Origin: Brachionus manjavacas
Lineage: Eukaryota; Rotifera; Eurotatoria; Ploima; Brachionidae
Length of the DNA stretch: 64,000 nt
Direction: 5' to 3'
Assembly (NCBI GenBank): GCA_019054805.1
Contig: JAHQIY010000005.1
Location: 6,245,501 to 6,309,500 of the forward strand
The translations under genes were made by a program, and so were the position numbers. Positions within the stretch are counted from its first letter, which is position 1. Every line of letters begins with the position of its first letter. The notes beneath the pieces were generated by a model. That model worked only from the letters and a program-made list of their open reading frames with translations, ran no database searches and was not told the origin of the DNA. Of the stretch, positions 45,687 through 56,158 are shown piece by piece.

Positions 45687-46110
45687 AAAAATTAAGAGTT
45701 TCGCCAAGGACACAAAGATCATAAAACATAATCAAATATTTTTACTTTTTTTATGAAAGTTTATTTTTTTTACATGAATTTTGTCTATTTTAAATTTATC
45801 TAAAAATTAGAGTTTCATTAAAAATAAGTCAAATAAAGTTTAATTTTTGGATTTTTAATTAAATAAAATAAAAAATATTAACTAAAAATTAGAATTTCAT
45901 CAAGGACATAAAACAAAGTCAAATGATTAATTTTTAATGAAAGTTATTTTTTTATTTTAATTTTTGGATTTTTAATTAAATAAAATAAAAAATATTAACT
46001 AAAAATCAGAATTTCATCAAGGACATAAAACAAAGTCAAATGATTAAATTTTAATGAAAGTTATTTTTTTATTTTAATTTTTGGATTTTTAATTAAATAA
46101 AATAATCTAA
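45687..46110. repeat. Tandem repeat, about 117-bp unit, four copies
   Basis: Copies start at 45687, 45802, 45884 and 46001 with CTAAAAATTAGAATTTCATC or close variants. The last two are 117 bp apart and nearly identical (AAGGACATAAAACAAAGTCA in both). The first two are more diverged, and the second carries a deletion of about 35 bp. The decay toward one side suggests array growth from the right-hand copies. Confidence 0.75.
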
Positions 46111-46429
46111 ATGAGGTATATTTGGTGATTCTAATTTAGAAATTTACTTTATTTCTAGGTTCAATTTATTCTTTAATCAAAGAGCATAAATTTTGTTTTT
46201 CATTTATCATCAATTTCTTGCATTGAATTCATGAACCTCTTTAAAGCTCGGATGTTATCGATTAATAAAAAAATTATTTTTTTATTTCCTTTTGAGAGAA
46301 TTTAGCTTTATTTATAATTAAAGTTAAATAGATAAAAAAAAAGTTTCTCTATCAACTTCAACATTTTAAGTGAGCAACTTTTTTATTATTATTATTTATT
46401 TTTTCAAGTCTTTCAAAAAAAATAAGTAA

Positions 46430-46940
46430 AAAAATTTAACTCAAAAAGTTAATTCGAGCGATTTAAGTTTATTATAAATTATTTTGGAGGGAATATCATA
46501 TTTTAGTTTTTGAATAGATCGAGAAGCTGAATTTTGAATAATTTGTATTCTTTTAATATCTCTTTCTGAGTATGGTTTTAGACACGGAAAAGAATAATCA
46601 TTTTATTTATTTGTTTATCTTTACCGAGTTAAATCTTTAGAAGATTAAAAAATCAAAACGTAAAAATAAAAAAAATAGAAGAAAATTTACTCACCATTAC
46701 TTCATTTTAAGAGCTAAAATTTTCTTATTAAGTCAAGTCTCGAGTTTAACTTTATTTTGATTTAATCAACCATTGAAACAAAAATTTGTCATTAGCTTTT
46801 TCTATTTTTTTGAAATAATAAATGAGTTTCAAATAAAAAATAGCTTTGACATTTCATTACTAAATTTACTTTATCAAAAGCTTTTGAAAAATCAGTGTAT
46901 CCTGTGAAATCGCAATGTTTTTATCGATATCACCCATTTA
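46430..46940 (-). pseudogene. LINE reverse-transcriptase debris
   Basis: Near 46880-46925 the minus strand encodes GYTDFSKAFDKVNL, RT motif A. Near 46480-46590 it encodes PYSERDIKRIQIIQNSASRS, the C-terminal region before the 3' end. Between them at 46601-46640 lies a solo 3' tail (ACTCGGTAAAGATAAACAAA...) of the AAAT family. The pieces therefore come from at least two insertions. Confidence 0.55.
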
Positions 46941-48098
46941 GTTAACTAACTTAATCATCAGCATTTAAATTATCTAAGAGTTTAAATACATCTTTTAGGT
47001 GTCAGATATGATGGGCCTAAAAGGCATTTGCCAACAGGGATAAAAGCCTCAAAAACCAACTAGAGATTCTTTTAGATAGCTTCAATGATGTAATTGCTTC
47101 TTTCTTTGTTTCTCGAATCGTCAGGACCTTTTAGAACATTAAATGACTTGTTTCAAATGCTTGTTATTTTCCATTTTTTTATTATTTGTCTTTATTAATA
47201 AAAAACATTAATATTATTTATTTTTTAATCTGAAACAGATAATTTTTGATACAAATATGAAATTCAAAAGAATAATTGTCAGCAGTGGTTTAGCAAAGGC
47301 GAAATGAAGGTTTAGACAATTGACTTAATTTTCACAGAACTTAAAGATAAGTGTACAGACAATGTCAGTGACTCATAATCATCTTCCATTTTACTTTACA
47401 TTTAATTGTCAAAATGTTTAAAAATATTTAATTAGTTAACTTTATTAAATTAAAGCAATTTTTTTTTCAACTGAGCCATGAAATGATTCAAAATTATTTA
47501 ATAAAAAGAGTAAAATATTTATTAATTCGAAAAATTTAAGCAGAATTTAAAAAAATTTAAGAATTTAATTTTTTTATGATTTAAAAAATAATTACATGAC
47601 TTTCAAATCATTAAGAATTTAAAGATATTTTTTATATGAGCTTTTTTTTCTAGAGAGTGCAATTTAAAAATTAAATCTTTTGATGATAGAATTTTCATAT
47701 TCATAGACTCATCAGCATTCAAATTATTAAAACAATTACTATCAGTTGAGCCATGACATAATTACTTATTTAATTTAAAAAAATTTAAAAATTTTTGTAA
47801 ATTTTAAAATTTAAGCAGATTTTTCAAAAGTGTTAATTGATTAAAAAAAGTTAAAATTTAATTTTTTTATTTTTATTTTTTGAAATTATTAAGGGTTAAA
47901 GAGATTTTTTTTATGTGAATTTAAGTATAATTTAATACATTAAGAAAAAGGATTATTTAAATGATAGATTTTGACTCAATACCAATCGAATTATTAAAAA
48001 ATTAATTTTTTTTCTTTAAAATTATAACCTTTCAAGATATTTTGTCAAGTACTGGGTTACCATATTTTTTGTCTTAATCGTGTCTTACTTATTTAGAA
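46941..48098. other. AT-rich spacer upstream of SLC22-like gene C
   Basis: No gene is seen. The first ATG of gene C lies one base after AAATTTAG-like sequence (TTATTTAGAA), so an untranslated leader exon or a trans-spliced leader acceptor just upstream of the ATG is possible but unproven. Confidence 0.35.
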
Positions 48099-50170
48099 AT
48101 GCGATCTTTACGACATGATAACATATACGAGGACATCGGCGAAATCGGACCATACCAAATTTTTCTTTTCTCCCTAGTCGGCCTTTTGGCCGCAGTGCCA
48201 GCCTTGACAGGCTACGGATTCGTCTTCATCGGAGCCACCCCAGACTACAGGTATAACTAATCCATCACTTGTCCACCAGCCTAAATACTAAACATTGAAA
48301 TCTCAGGTGCAAAATTCCCACTGTTGAACATGACACATTTAGTCTAAAAGACCAAAGTCACTATGATTCTTTGGTCGAATACATTCCCAGGACCAGAGAC
48401 AAAATTTTCAATAAATGCAATATCAGACAAAATTCTACTGACACAAGTGAATTTGTTCCGTGCACCGAATGGGTGTACTCGACCGAATTCTATGACACAA
48501 CCATGGTCACAGAAGTAATTGAGTGAAACTAAATGAGACCTTTGTAAAGTTAATTTTTTAGTGGAATTTGGTCTGTTCGAATTACCACTACAAGAGTTTG
48601 TATATGAACTTGCACTTTATTGGAACTTGTGGTGTTGTGCTGAGCGGAATTTTGTCCGATAGGTAATTTTTAAATATTTAAAAAAAGAGGCTAGGAAAAT
48701 TTTATATTTCGAAAATCGAATAAAAATTAATTATTTTTGAATAATTTTTTTTTTGTTTTTTTTGTTTTGTCTACAAATTAAAGGAAAAAAAGAAGTAAAG
48801 TATCATAAAAACTAGATCAATAATTTTTCGTTATCAGATTCGGCAGGAAAAAAATAGCCTACATTTTGCTTAGCTTAAATGCCGTAGTTGCGGTACTATC
48901 CGCTATTTTGTTGAACACAAACACATTTGATTTAGCGGTGAGAAGAAGTTTGTTTGCAGTCTTGAAGCTTCTCTACGCCATCACCTCCAACGTGTACTCT
49001 ATTGCCATCACACTTGGTAAGCCCAATAATTTCTGACAATTTCCAAATAACCTGTTGCCTTCTAGTTATTGAATTGACCGGTCCGAACCGCAGAATTCTA
49101 GCATCTAATTTTGTAGCAATTAGCTTTGTTTTGGTTAGCATTGTTCTAGCCAGTGTGGCCTATTTTTTACGCAACTACCAAATGTTGAGCATTTTCATCG
49201 CCTGTGTGACTTGCTTGATTCCGACATATTTTTGGATTGTGCCAGAATCGCCCAGATGGCTCATTTTGCAAAAGAGAAAGACCGAAGCGCTAAGAATTCT
49301 GAGCAAGATTTCAAAGTCGAACAAAAAACCAATGAATTTTGTTGAGGAAATTGAAAGTTTGCAAAATTCGGCCATCAGTCTGTACCGGACCTCGGACGAA
49401 AAAGTAAAAAAATTAAAAATTGATTTTTTTTCTAAAATTAAAATTTTATTTTTTAGCTTGAATTTTTGGAATTGATTAAATTTTTTATGAAAAAAAGACT
49501 TTATGTTTTTAGAACATTTATTTTGGTCATAAATTGGTAGGATTAAGATTTTAAGTATTTAGAAAACAATTGCTCAATTATTTTTTGAAGGACTGTCATC
49601 AGTGCTATTTATTATGGAATTAGTTTTTTTACTGAAAAAATACCCGGAGACCCCTATTTGAACTGCATTTTGTTCATTCTGGTTGATCTGGTGGCACTGA
49701 TCTTTATACAGATGACGACAGAGCGTTTCGGCCGCAAAGTGCCATTCACAGTAGCCATGACCATTGGCGGCATAACTTTTATCCTGATGACATTCCTGCC
49801 GAGTCGTAAGCTTGTCCAAATGAAAAAATTAAAATAAATAAAATTTTTTCACCAAGATTCGATTCTGTCTACTTTTTGCGCTTTAATTGGAAAGCTTTGC
49901 ATCGCGTTTGCACTCAATCTTTCATTCACAATAACCTCGGAGTTCTATCCGACATTTATTCGAAACTCGGTGACAAGTCTTTTGGTTGGCATTGGTCGAG
50001 GCGGATCAGTCAGCTCAACGTACATACACAGATTTGGCGAATTGTACAAATTATATAACTTACCTTTTTTTATTTTCGGTGCTAGTAGTTTGTTTGCTGG
50101 TCTACTATTTTTTACTTTCATGCCTGAGACAAAAGAGAAAACTTTGCCCGAAAATTTGGACGAATTTTAA
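48099..50170 (+). CDS. SLC22-like organic ion transporter C (8 exons)
   Basis: Exons: 48099-48250, 48307-48514, 48562-48662, 48838-49016, 49066-49403, 49457-49536, 49591-49805, 49857-50170; 528 residues. Landmarks: IYEDIGEIGPYQIFLFSLVG into helix 1, YRCKIPTVEHDTF split across the exon 1/2 join, TEWNLVC, SDRFGRKKIAYILL, VIELTGPNRRILASNF at the start of exon 5, PESPRWLILQKRKTEA (ESPRWL at 274-279), TERFGRKVPF, and PETKEKTLPENLDEF at the end. Compared with genes A/B it lacks the intron before PESPRWL and has extra introns in the extracellular loop, at INW and after LPS. The gene is compact, only 2.07 kb. The tightest relative in the window is gene D. Confidence 0.9.
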
Positions 50171-51162
50171 TATTTTTTTTAAATAAAAAAAATTTTGTTG
50201 TTTTTTAAATTTTATTTTTCTAGTTTTTGAACAAAATTTTTTCTTTCAATAGTCTAAAAAGATGAATAAAAATTTAAAAAAAAATAAAAATCTAAAATTA
50301 GATGACAATGTGTGCAAGCCATTTGATCTTTTTTGAGAGAAAAGGATGATTTTGAATCATTCAAAATCTTAAATTTTGTGTTATGATTTTTAAGATTAGA
50401 CTTTATTTTTTGGCTATTTTTATATATTTATAATAATTAAAATTAATAATATTAATTTTAATAATAATTTTAATAATTTTAGTTTTTTTATACAAAATTA
50501 AACTGAATTTTAATTTTTAAATTCTTTTTATAAAAAAAGTGTATTAAATTAAAATTTTATTTTAAAATAAATTACATTTATGCCTCTTGAATAACATTGA
50601 AACTTTAAACTTGAAAAGACAATTTTTATTTATTAAAAAAATTGAAGTTATTTATAAATTAAAACAAGATAATCTAATTGACGATAAACTTGATATTTAA
50701 TAAAAATATATTTTATGTACATGTCCGAAAAAAACCATAAACCAACTTGACTTGCAATTTATTTTACACTTGGTTCATTATATGAAACATTTTTACAGTT
50801 CGAGCATTTAATAAATTTTAAGCATAATAACTCATTACAAAAAAAGCAGTTACTAAGATCGATTTTATAATAAATTTTAGTCAACTACTACATGTTTGTC
50901 ATTATATCTCCATCTTTACGCATCTCTTTTCCAATTATCTATTAAAGTTTAATTAGTTTATGAATTTTAGAAAAATAAAAAAATAAAAACACTATTCCCC
51001 CTAAATAGATTTCGGAGATCCAAATATTGAACAGTTTATCCAGGATAAGGCATTTTTAAAGCCCGAATTTTTTTAAAATAAAAGTTAATTTTAATTTTAA
51101 AAAATTTTATTAACTAAAGAAGGTAAATTAAAAAGTAAATTAGTTTTGAAATCAATTTCATC
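50171..51162. other. Spacer between convergent genes
   Basis: AT-rich 3' flanks of gene C (plus) and of the chitin-binding gene (minus). Polyadenylation signals are too common in this composition to single one out. Confidence 0.4.
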
Positions 51163-51660
51163 TCAGAGATAGAATTGGCTTGTTGAACAAGCAGATGGAT
51201 TTTGGTTAATGAACTCACATTTTTTGGTCACTTCATCGAAGTAAGTTCTTTCGCCAACAATAGGACAAACGTAGGTTTTTCTTCGTTGACCATAGACACA
51301 CGCATGGAAGATGTCGCAGTATTTGCCATCTCTCCAATGACCAGTTGGCTTTGTGGTGCAATCAAAAGGAATACCACCGATCAAATTTTCCATTATTTTT
51401 TCTCCAGTGTTGGTATATGTTTCTTGTTTGATGGGATATGGCCTATTTGCTACCACTTCTGCAGTTTGCGCTTGGACGTTTTTGCTTGGAGCTGGTTGCT
51501 GAGCAGGATTTTGGAAAAATTCGGATTTCACTTGAGGCTGATTTTGAGCGGTTTCATACTGGTATGAATTTTGTTCTAGATTTTGATTGTTCCAGTCTTG
51601 TTGGACCGATACTTTTGCCAAAGCAAAAATTGAAAATAGGAACAAAGCTTTGAATGCCAT
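51163..51660 (-). CDS. Secreted chitin-binding type-2 (CBM14) protein, copy 1 of an identical pair
   Basis: 165 residues, single exon. A signal peptide (MAFKALFLFSIFALAKVS) is followed by a Gln/Asn-rich segment and a conserved RPYPIKQETYTNTGEKIMEN block shared with the gene at 3989. A C-terminal CBM14 domain holds six cysteines (FDC, KYC, HAC, YVC, KC, AC). The domain has about 90% identity to that of the 3989 gene, the linker far less. It probably coats or cross-links chitin in an extracellular matrix such as lorica, trophi or egg shell. The protein is identical to that of 63024-63521. Confidence 0.9.
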   Translation of the reverse strand: MAFKALFLFSIFALAKVSVQQDWNNQNLEQNSYQYETAQNQPQVKSEFFQNPAQQPAPSKNVQAQTAEVVANRPYPIKQETYTNTGEKIMENLIGGIPFDCTTKPTGHWRDGKYCDIFHACVYGQRRKTYVCPIVGERTYFDEVTKKCEFINQNPSACSTSQFYL

Positions 51661-51711
51661 TTTTGATTTATCTCAAACAAGTGAATTGATAAAATGGACA
51701 AATTTTGTCCA

Positions 51712-51721
51712 CTATTTATAG
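51712..51721 (-). promoter_or_regulatory. TATA box of chitin-binding gene copy 1
   Basis: The minus strand reads CTATAAATAG, 52 bp upstream of the ATG at 51660. A start of transcription about 30 bp downstream would give a 5' leader of roughly 20 nt. Confidence 0.7.
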
Positions 51722-51779
51722 CCATGTTGGGCTTTAAATTTGACAAACATAGGGATTAAAGAAAAGCCACCGTATACAT

Positions 51780-52702
51780 GATTTATTTAATTAATCTTAT
51801 CTTAATAATTTTTTTTCAAACTTAAGTTTGTAATTCAATGCGAGGACTTAGAAAGAAATTTATTCGATATCAATTAGTTATTAAGCCGACATCATACTTT
51901 TTTGTATGCTTGGAAAATTTTTTATCAATATAAAATTTTTTAATGTCTTAAAATGATTCTTAATTTAGAAATGATATTACGTAATAGCCAAATTTTTCGA
52001 GCGTAAATTTTTCACATAGATAATTGGATTTTAAAAAAATTCTTTTCTTAATTAATTTGACAATAAAATTAATTTGAAAATAAAAGGGGCAATATTCTAA
52101 TTTAACATTTTTATTTAAAATTACCAAATAAATTTTGAATTGACGCTATCAATTATCTACCATTTATTTAAATACACGAATTTGAAGAAAAAAAATTGTA
52201 GTTTCTATCTAAAATTAAAATAGAATTTTTTAAATAATTTGAAAAAAATCCAAATTTTAAGCTAAACATAAAAAAAATGCAAGCTATAAAGAAAAATTCG
52301 CTAGGTGGTGCTCATTTAACTCCTTAAGTTAAATGATCTGAGCTTCATAACCTATTTTAATTATTTACGGAATCAAAAAGTTGTCTACCATCCTGAAGCT
52401 CAGGTCATTTTCAACTGAAGTACTTAAAACTAAAGTAAATAATTCAAAAGATCATTTAGCAAATAATTTATTTTTTTTTAATACCATCTTAATTCAATAC
52501 TAAAAATGTTTAAATAATAGGGAGTGTTTATAAAAATACATTGAAAATTAAAAAAAATTGTATATTTATTTAATTTAATTAACTTCCTTAATATTAGAAA
52601 AAAAATTAAAATAAGAAAGAATATTTATTAAAGAAATTACCAAATTATTTGATTAATTAGCAAGTTCAGGAACATTTTGTCTGTAATATTAGATAGACAT
52701 AG
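51780..52702. other. AT-rich spacer
   Basis: No gene or clear repeat is visible. Confidence 0.4.
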
Positions 52703-52917
52703 TCAAATAGAATCAGTTTTACCATTTTCCTGATTGAATTGCAATGTGAGACCCTTATTGTGAACATCAATTCCAAATGCCTGTGGATTGACGATGAGCT
52801 TATTTTTAATGCTAAAAATTCTTTAATGTATTTTTGTGTCCAATTCTTTGTGAGGAGAATATTTAGTCAATTTTAAACGTCTTGAGCTTTTTTCTAAGTC
52901 AGAGCTCCATGGGTTAT
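52703..52917 (-). pseudogene. Unidentified exon-like fragment with one stop
   Basis: After a strong acceptor (poly-T then TAG at 52918-52920, minus strand) an open frame reads NPWSSDLEKSSRRLKLTKYS, then a TAA near 52828, then in the same frame LIVNPQAFGIDVHNKGLTLQ and FNQENGKTDSI before TGA. Composition on both sides of the internal stop is protein-like (Pro, Asp, Gly, Trp), which is rare in this background. No family is recognised. It is either a decayed exon or a real last exon with a sequencing error. Confidence 0.35.
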
Positions 52918-53609
52918 CTAAAAAAAAAGAGAAGTATTTTATTTGTTTTATTAGCACGTAATAAATATAATTTTTTATTTGTAAAATATGATGCTTACTA
53001 ACCAAAGGACGCAAAAGAACACTTAAAATTATACGAGCTGGTTGTCTTTAGCTCCGAATGCCATAAAAAATCAAAAAATAATTCCAGTAGAGCTATGTCC
53101 TGACCACTGTTGTTCAAAAATCATTAAGTCTTTACTTTAAAATGTCTCTTTTTTTAAATTTTTGCTCAAGTCTTGTCTTGAGCGAAGTTATGCTAGTTAT
53201 AGTTTCTATATATCAATTGGGTTTGTTTGAAAAATTAAATTAAATCAAATTAATAAAGACAAAATAAATAGTATTTTCTTTTATTTTTGGTTGAGTGAAA
53301 TTAATTTATTTATTTAAAAATAATTATAGGGTAGACTGCAGGACACGTCCGAATAGTTCAAGACCTTCATTTGAACCTTCATGAAAGGAAAAATTGAAAA
53401 GAAAAAAATTAAATAATATTTTTTTAAAGGCGGAAAAATCAGATTTTTTTTTTAATTTTATTTTTCATAAATCCAAAAACATTAAGACAAGTAAAAAAAT
53501 TAAGTGAAAAAAAAATCCCAAAAAAAAACACAAAAAGAAAAAATGGATACAATTAATTAAAAATAAAAAACGGTTTGAAAATTTTGAAGTTTTTACATTT
53601 TAATTTTTT

Positions 53610-53985
53610 ATTTTTTGAAATGATCGCCTTTGGCATTATAACAAGCCAAAACTCTTTTCGGAATAAATTCAATTAATTTTTTTACTTCAAAAATTTTTAA
53701 ATTAATGATAAATATTGTGCATTTATTAGGTTGAGATCTGGTGAATTAAGTCTCTGTTAACACCATGTATATCTTTATGTTAGAAGGCGTTTTCTGACCA
53801 CTGTATGAGACTCTTAACCTTTTTTGGAGATATCTCATTTCAGTATACTTACTTATCCTAACCTCTAGAGTCTTAAAATTAAAATCAGTTGCGAGTTTTT
53901 GATATCGTTTTTTAGTTGAAGAGACACATTTTTCAGCAAGAATCAAGGCATTATCAAATGTTGTTATAATCAAATAAAATATCAT
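53610..53985 (-). pseudogene. Probable Tc1-like transposase remnant
   Basis: The minus strand ends with KLIEFIPKRVLACYNAKGDH near 53620-53690, resembling the C-terminal signature of Tc1 transposases (Ile/Met-Pro-Arg-Arg, about six residues, Ala-Lys-Gly-Gly). The frame at 53746-53985 upstream (MIFYLIITTFDNALILAEKC...) shows no clear catalytic motif. Most of the transposase is gone. Confidence 0.4.
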
Positions 53986-54825
53986 AATAAAAATTTTTTA
54001 ATTTTTTTTTAATTATAATTTTGAATATTTTAAGTAATGAATTAAGTTAAAATTTTTATAAAATTTTAGTTAGTTTTTTTGCTAATTTACAAAGGAATTT
54101 TAAAGCTCTAAATTTTTTAGAATTAATTTAAGCCAAAAAAAATCTATTTTTCTTTAATATAACTCTTCTGTCAATTTAAAAAGATGTAAATATTGACTAA
54201 AAGTAAGTAAATCTGTATATCGATTACAAAAATTAAAAATTCAATTTTGTGTCCTAAAAAAAGAATTTTTTTCAAAAATTTTTCATTTCTTTTGACTTTT
54301 GAATCAGAAGAGACAGAAAAAATGGCTCGAATATTAAAAGTTTTAAAAATATGCGACAGCCAAAAATAGAAAATTAAGATTTAAAATTGAATATATATTT
54401 TCTACTATTTTGACCATACTGTAGGGGGGTTTATGGTGAATTTATTCGAGATTGTCATCAATTCTCTTATTTGGATAAAAATTTTGTATTTATTTTTAAG
54501 TTACAAATAAAAAACTAATAAATTTTGAGTAAGATTTTCAAAAATTGACGTTCCTCAGGATCTACATTTGAACTGAGAAAAATAAAATAATAAGAATAAT
54601 ACTCATAATTTTTTTATTTATAATTAAAAGACAAGCTTTAATTTTTTCTGAATTTATTTAATTTTTATATAAACAATTGAATTAAAAAACTAGAATTCTA
54701 TAACTATAAAAGATAAAAAAATTAACAAAAGTGGAAAAATTTTTTTAATATCTTAATATTTAAAACCCAAATGTGTGAAAAAAAGTAAAATTTACAAGTT
54801 TTTCTTACAAGAAATTTTGTTTGAA

Positions 54826-55126
54826 CAGTATGTCACAAAAAGTTAGAATCAAGTTGTAAAAAATAAAAATATTGTTTTTTTGCAATCAAAAAAATCGTTA
54901 ACTATGAATTTTTTAAAATAATAGCTTTTTTAAAGTAAGACTACCTAAAAATCTGACAAAATAGAGAAAAAATGGGTAAAAATAAAATAGCTGATCAACA
55001 GAGATTGCATGTTTTTTGAAAAATCAGACAAAGACTGAAAAAGTAATAGCCGAGTTAACGAAATAGTGAACAAAAAAAAAATCAAATAGAAAAAAAAGTT
55101 TGATTCTAACTTTTTGTGACATACTG
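54826..55126. mobile_element. 301-bp MITE with 27-bp perfect inverted ends, mariner-like
   Basis: CAGTATGTCACAAAAAGTTA plus seven more bases at 54826-54852 is perfectly inverted at 55100-55126. The ACAGTATGTCACAAAAAGTT type of end is known from Tc1/mariner elements. A flanking TA is present on the right (TACTG then TA) but the left flank reads GAA, so the target duplication is not intact. A solitary related end lies near 41634 (TGTGTCACAAAAAGTTATAA). No transposase inside. Confidence 0.75.
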
Positions 55127-56158
55127 TACAGAAATATTCATTAAATCATTTAATCAACACTTATGAAAAAAAAATTTTAAAATCAATTTTTATTAAAAAT
55201 TTTTCAATATAATAAATAAAATAAATAAATCAATCAATTAAATAATCAATACTAATTTCTTTTTCTCTTATTTCTTTTATTCTCAGAAACCTGAATTTTA
55301 TTTTCGACAAGATCTAGCACTGTTGAACTTGAAGTTAAAACCAGTTGATGTTTTAAATTCAAAGATTTTTTTTTATATTAAATTGTGATTATTATCGTTC
55401 AAGACATTTTTTGTGATCTTCGGACAAGATTTTTTTCTACAGTTTTTCTTTATTTTTGAATTTTTTTAAATTATAGAAATAAAAATTAGCAATTACAGGT
55501 GAATTTCTATAACTAAAGCCCTGAGGACTAGCTCATTTTTTGCAATGATTTTTGTCAGCTGCTCTACAAATGTCTTTTACCGCTCAGGTTGCCTGTCTAA
55601 TTTATTCTGATATCTTAGAAAATGTTATGTCTGATCTTTCTTATTTTTTTACGACTTTAAAAATGCTTAAAAATGTCATAATAAATTTTTAATTTTAATA
55701 CGAAATAAAATGTTGTTTTTTTTAATTGACTTTATTGTTTTATTGTATTTATTTCTTCTAAATTAAATTAATTTTTTGCAAATATTTAGCAAAAAAATAA
55801 ATTATATTTAGACAAATTTTTTTTAATTTTATTCAATTTCAGACTAAAACCTCGATTTCATAATTTATCTTATGATCGTTTTTATAACTCAAACAAAACT
55901 TGTCTTAAATAATCTAAGCTTATTAAGCCTAAGAGTTCATTCATTAAGACTACCTAAAAATATGCTGAGATATTCAAGTGCTTACAATTTCGCTCTTAAA
56001 TTCAAATTCTACTTCAAATTATGCTTTTACAACAAATATTTGATAACGAAAAAAAACTTTGTTCTCTAGCTTGTCTAACCAGTGATGAACAATTTAGAGA
56101 AACAAAATTTTCCTATTTAAAATTCTCTTTACTTTTATTATTTGGAAGAAAAAATAAA
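55127..56158. other. AT-rich spacer upstream of SLC22-like gene D
   Basis: No gene recognised. A frame at 56021-56314 simply runs into exon 1 of gene D; the natural start is the Met at 56159 by comparison with gene C. Confidence 0.4.

Larger units (their letters stand above)
51086..51779. repeat. 694-bp duplicated block, copy 1
   Basis: Aligns with 62947-63640 at a constant offset of 11,861 bp with no indels. I see only two internal differences: 51544 T against 63405 C (synonymous Gln codon) and 51774 T against 63635 A near the edge. It spans the chitin-binding gene, its 3' flank and its promoter. Confidence 0.92.

Noticed and set aside
48090..48099. TTTAG just before the ATG of gene C as a trans-splicing acceptor
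   Set aside because: Possible, but TTTAG is too frequent in this composition and the other three carrier genes show no equally placed site, so it is only mentioned in the spacer entry.
53746..53985. 79-codon minus-strand frame as an independent gene
   Set aside because: It lies just upstream of, and in the same orientation as, a Tc1-like C-terminal signature and has no domain of its own; treated as transposase debris.
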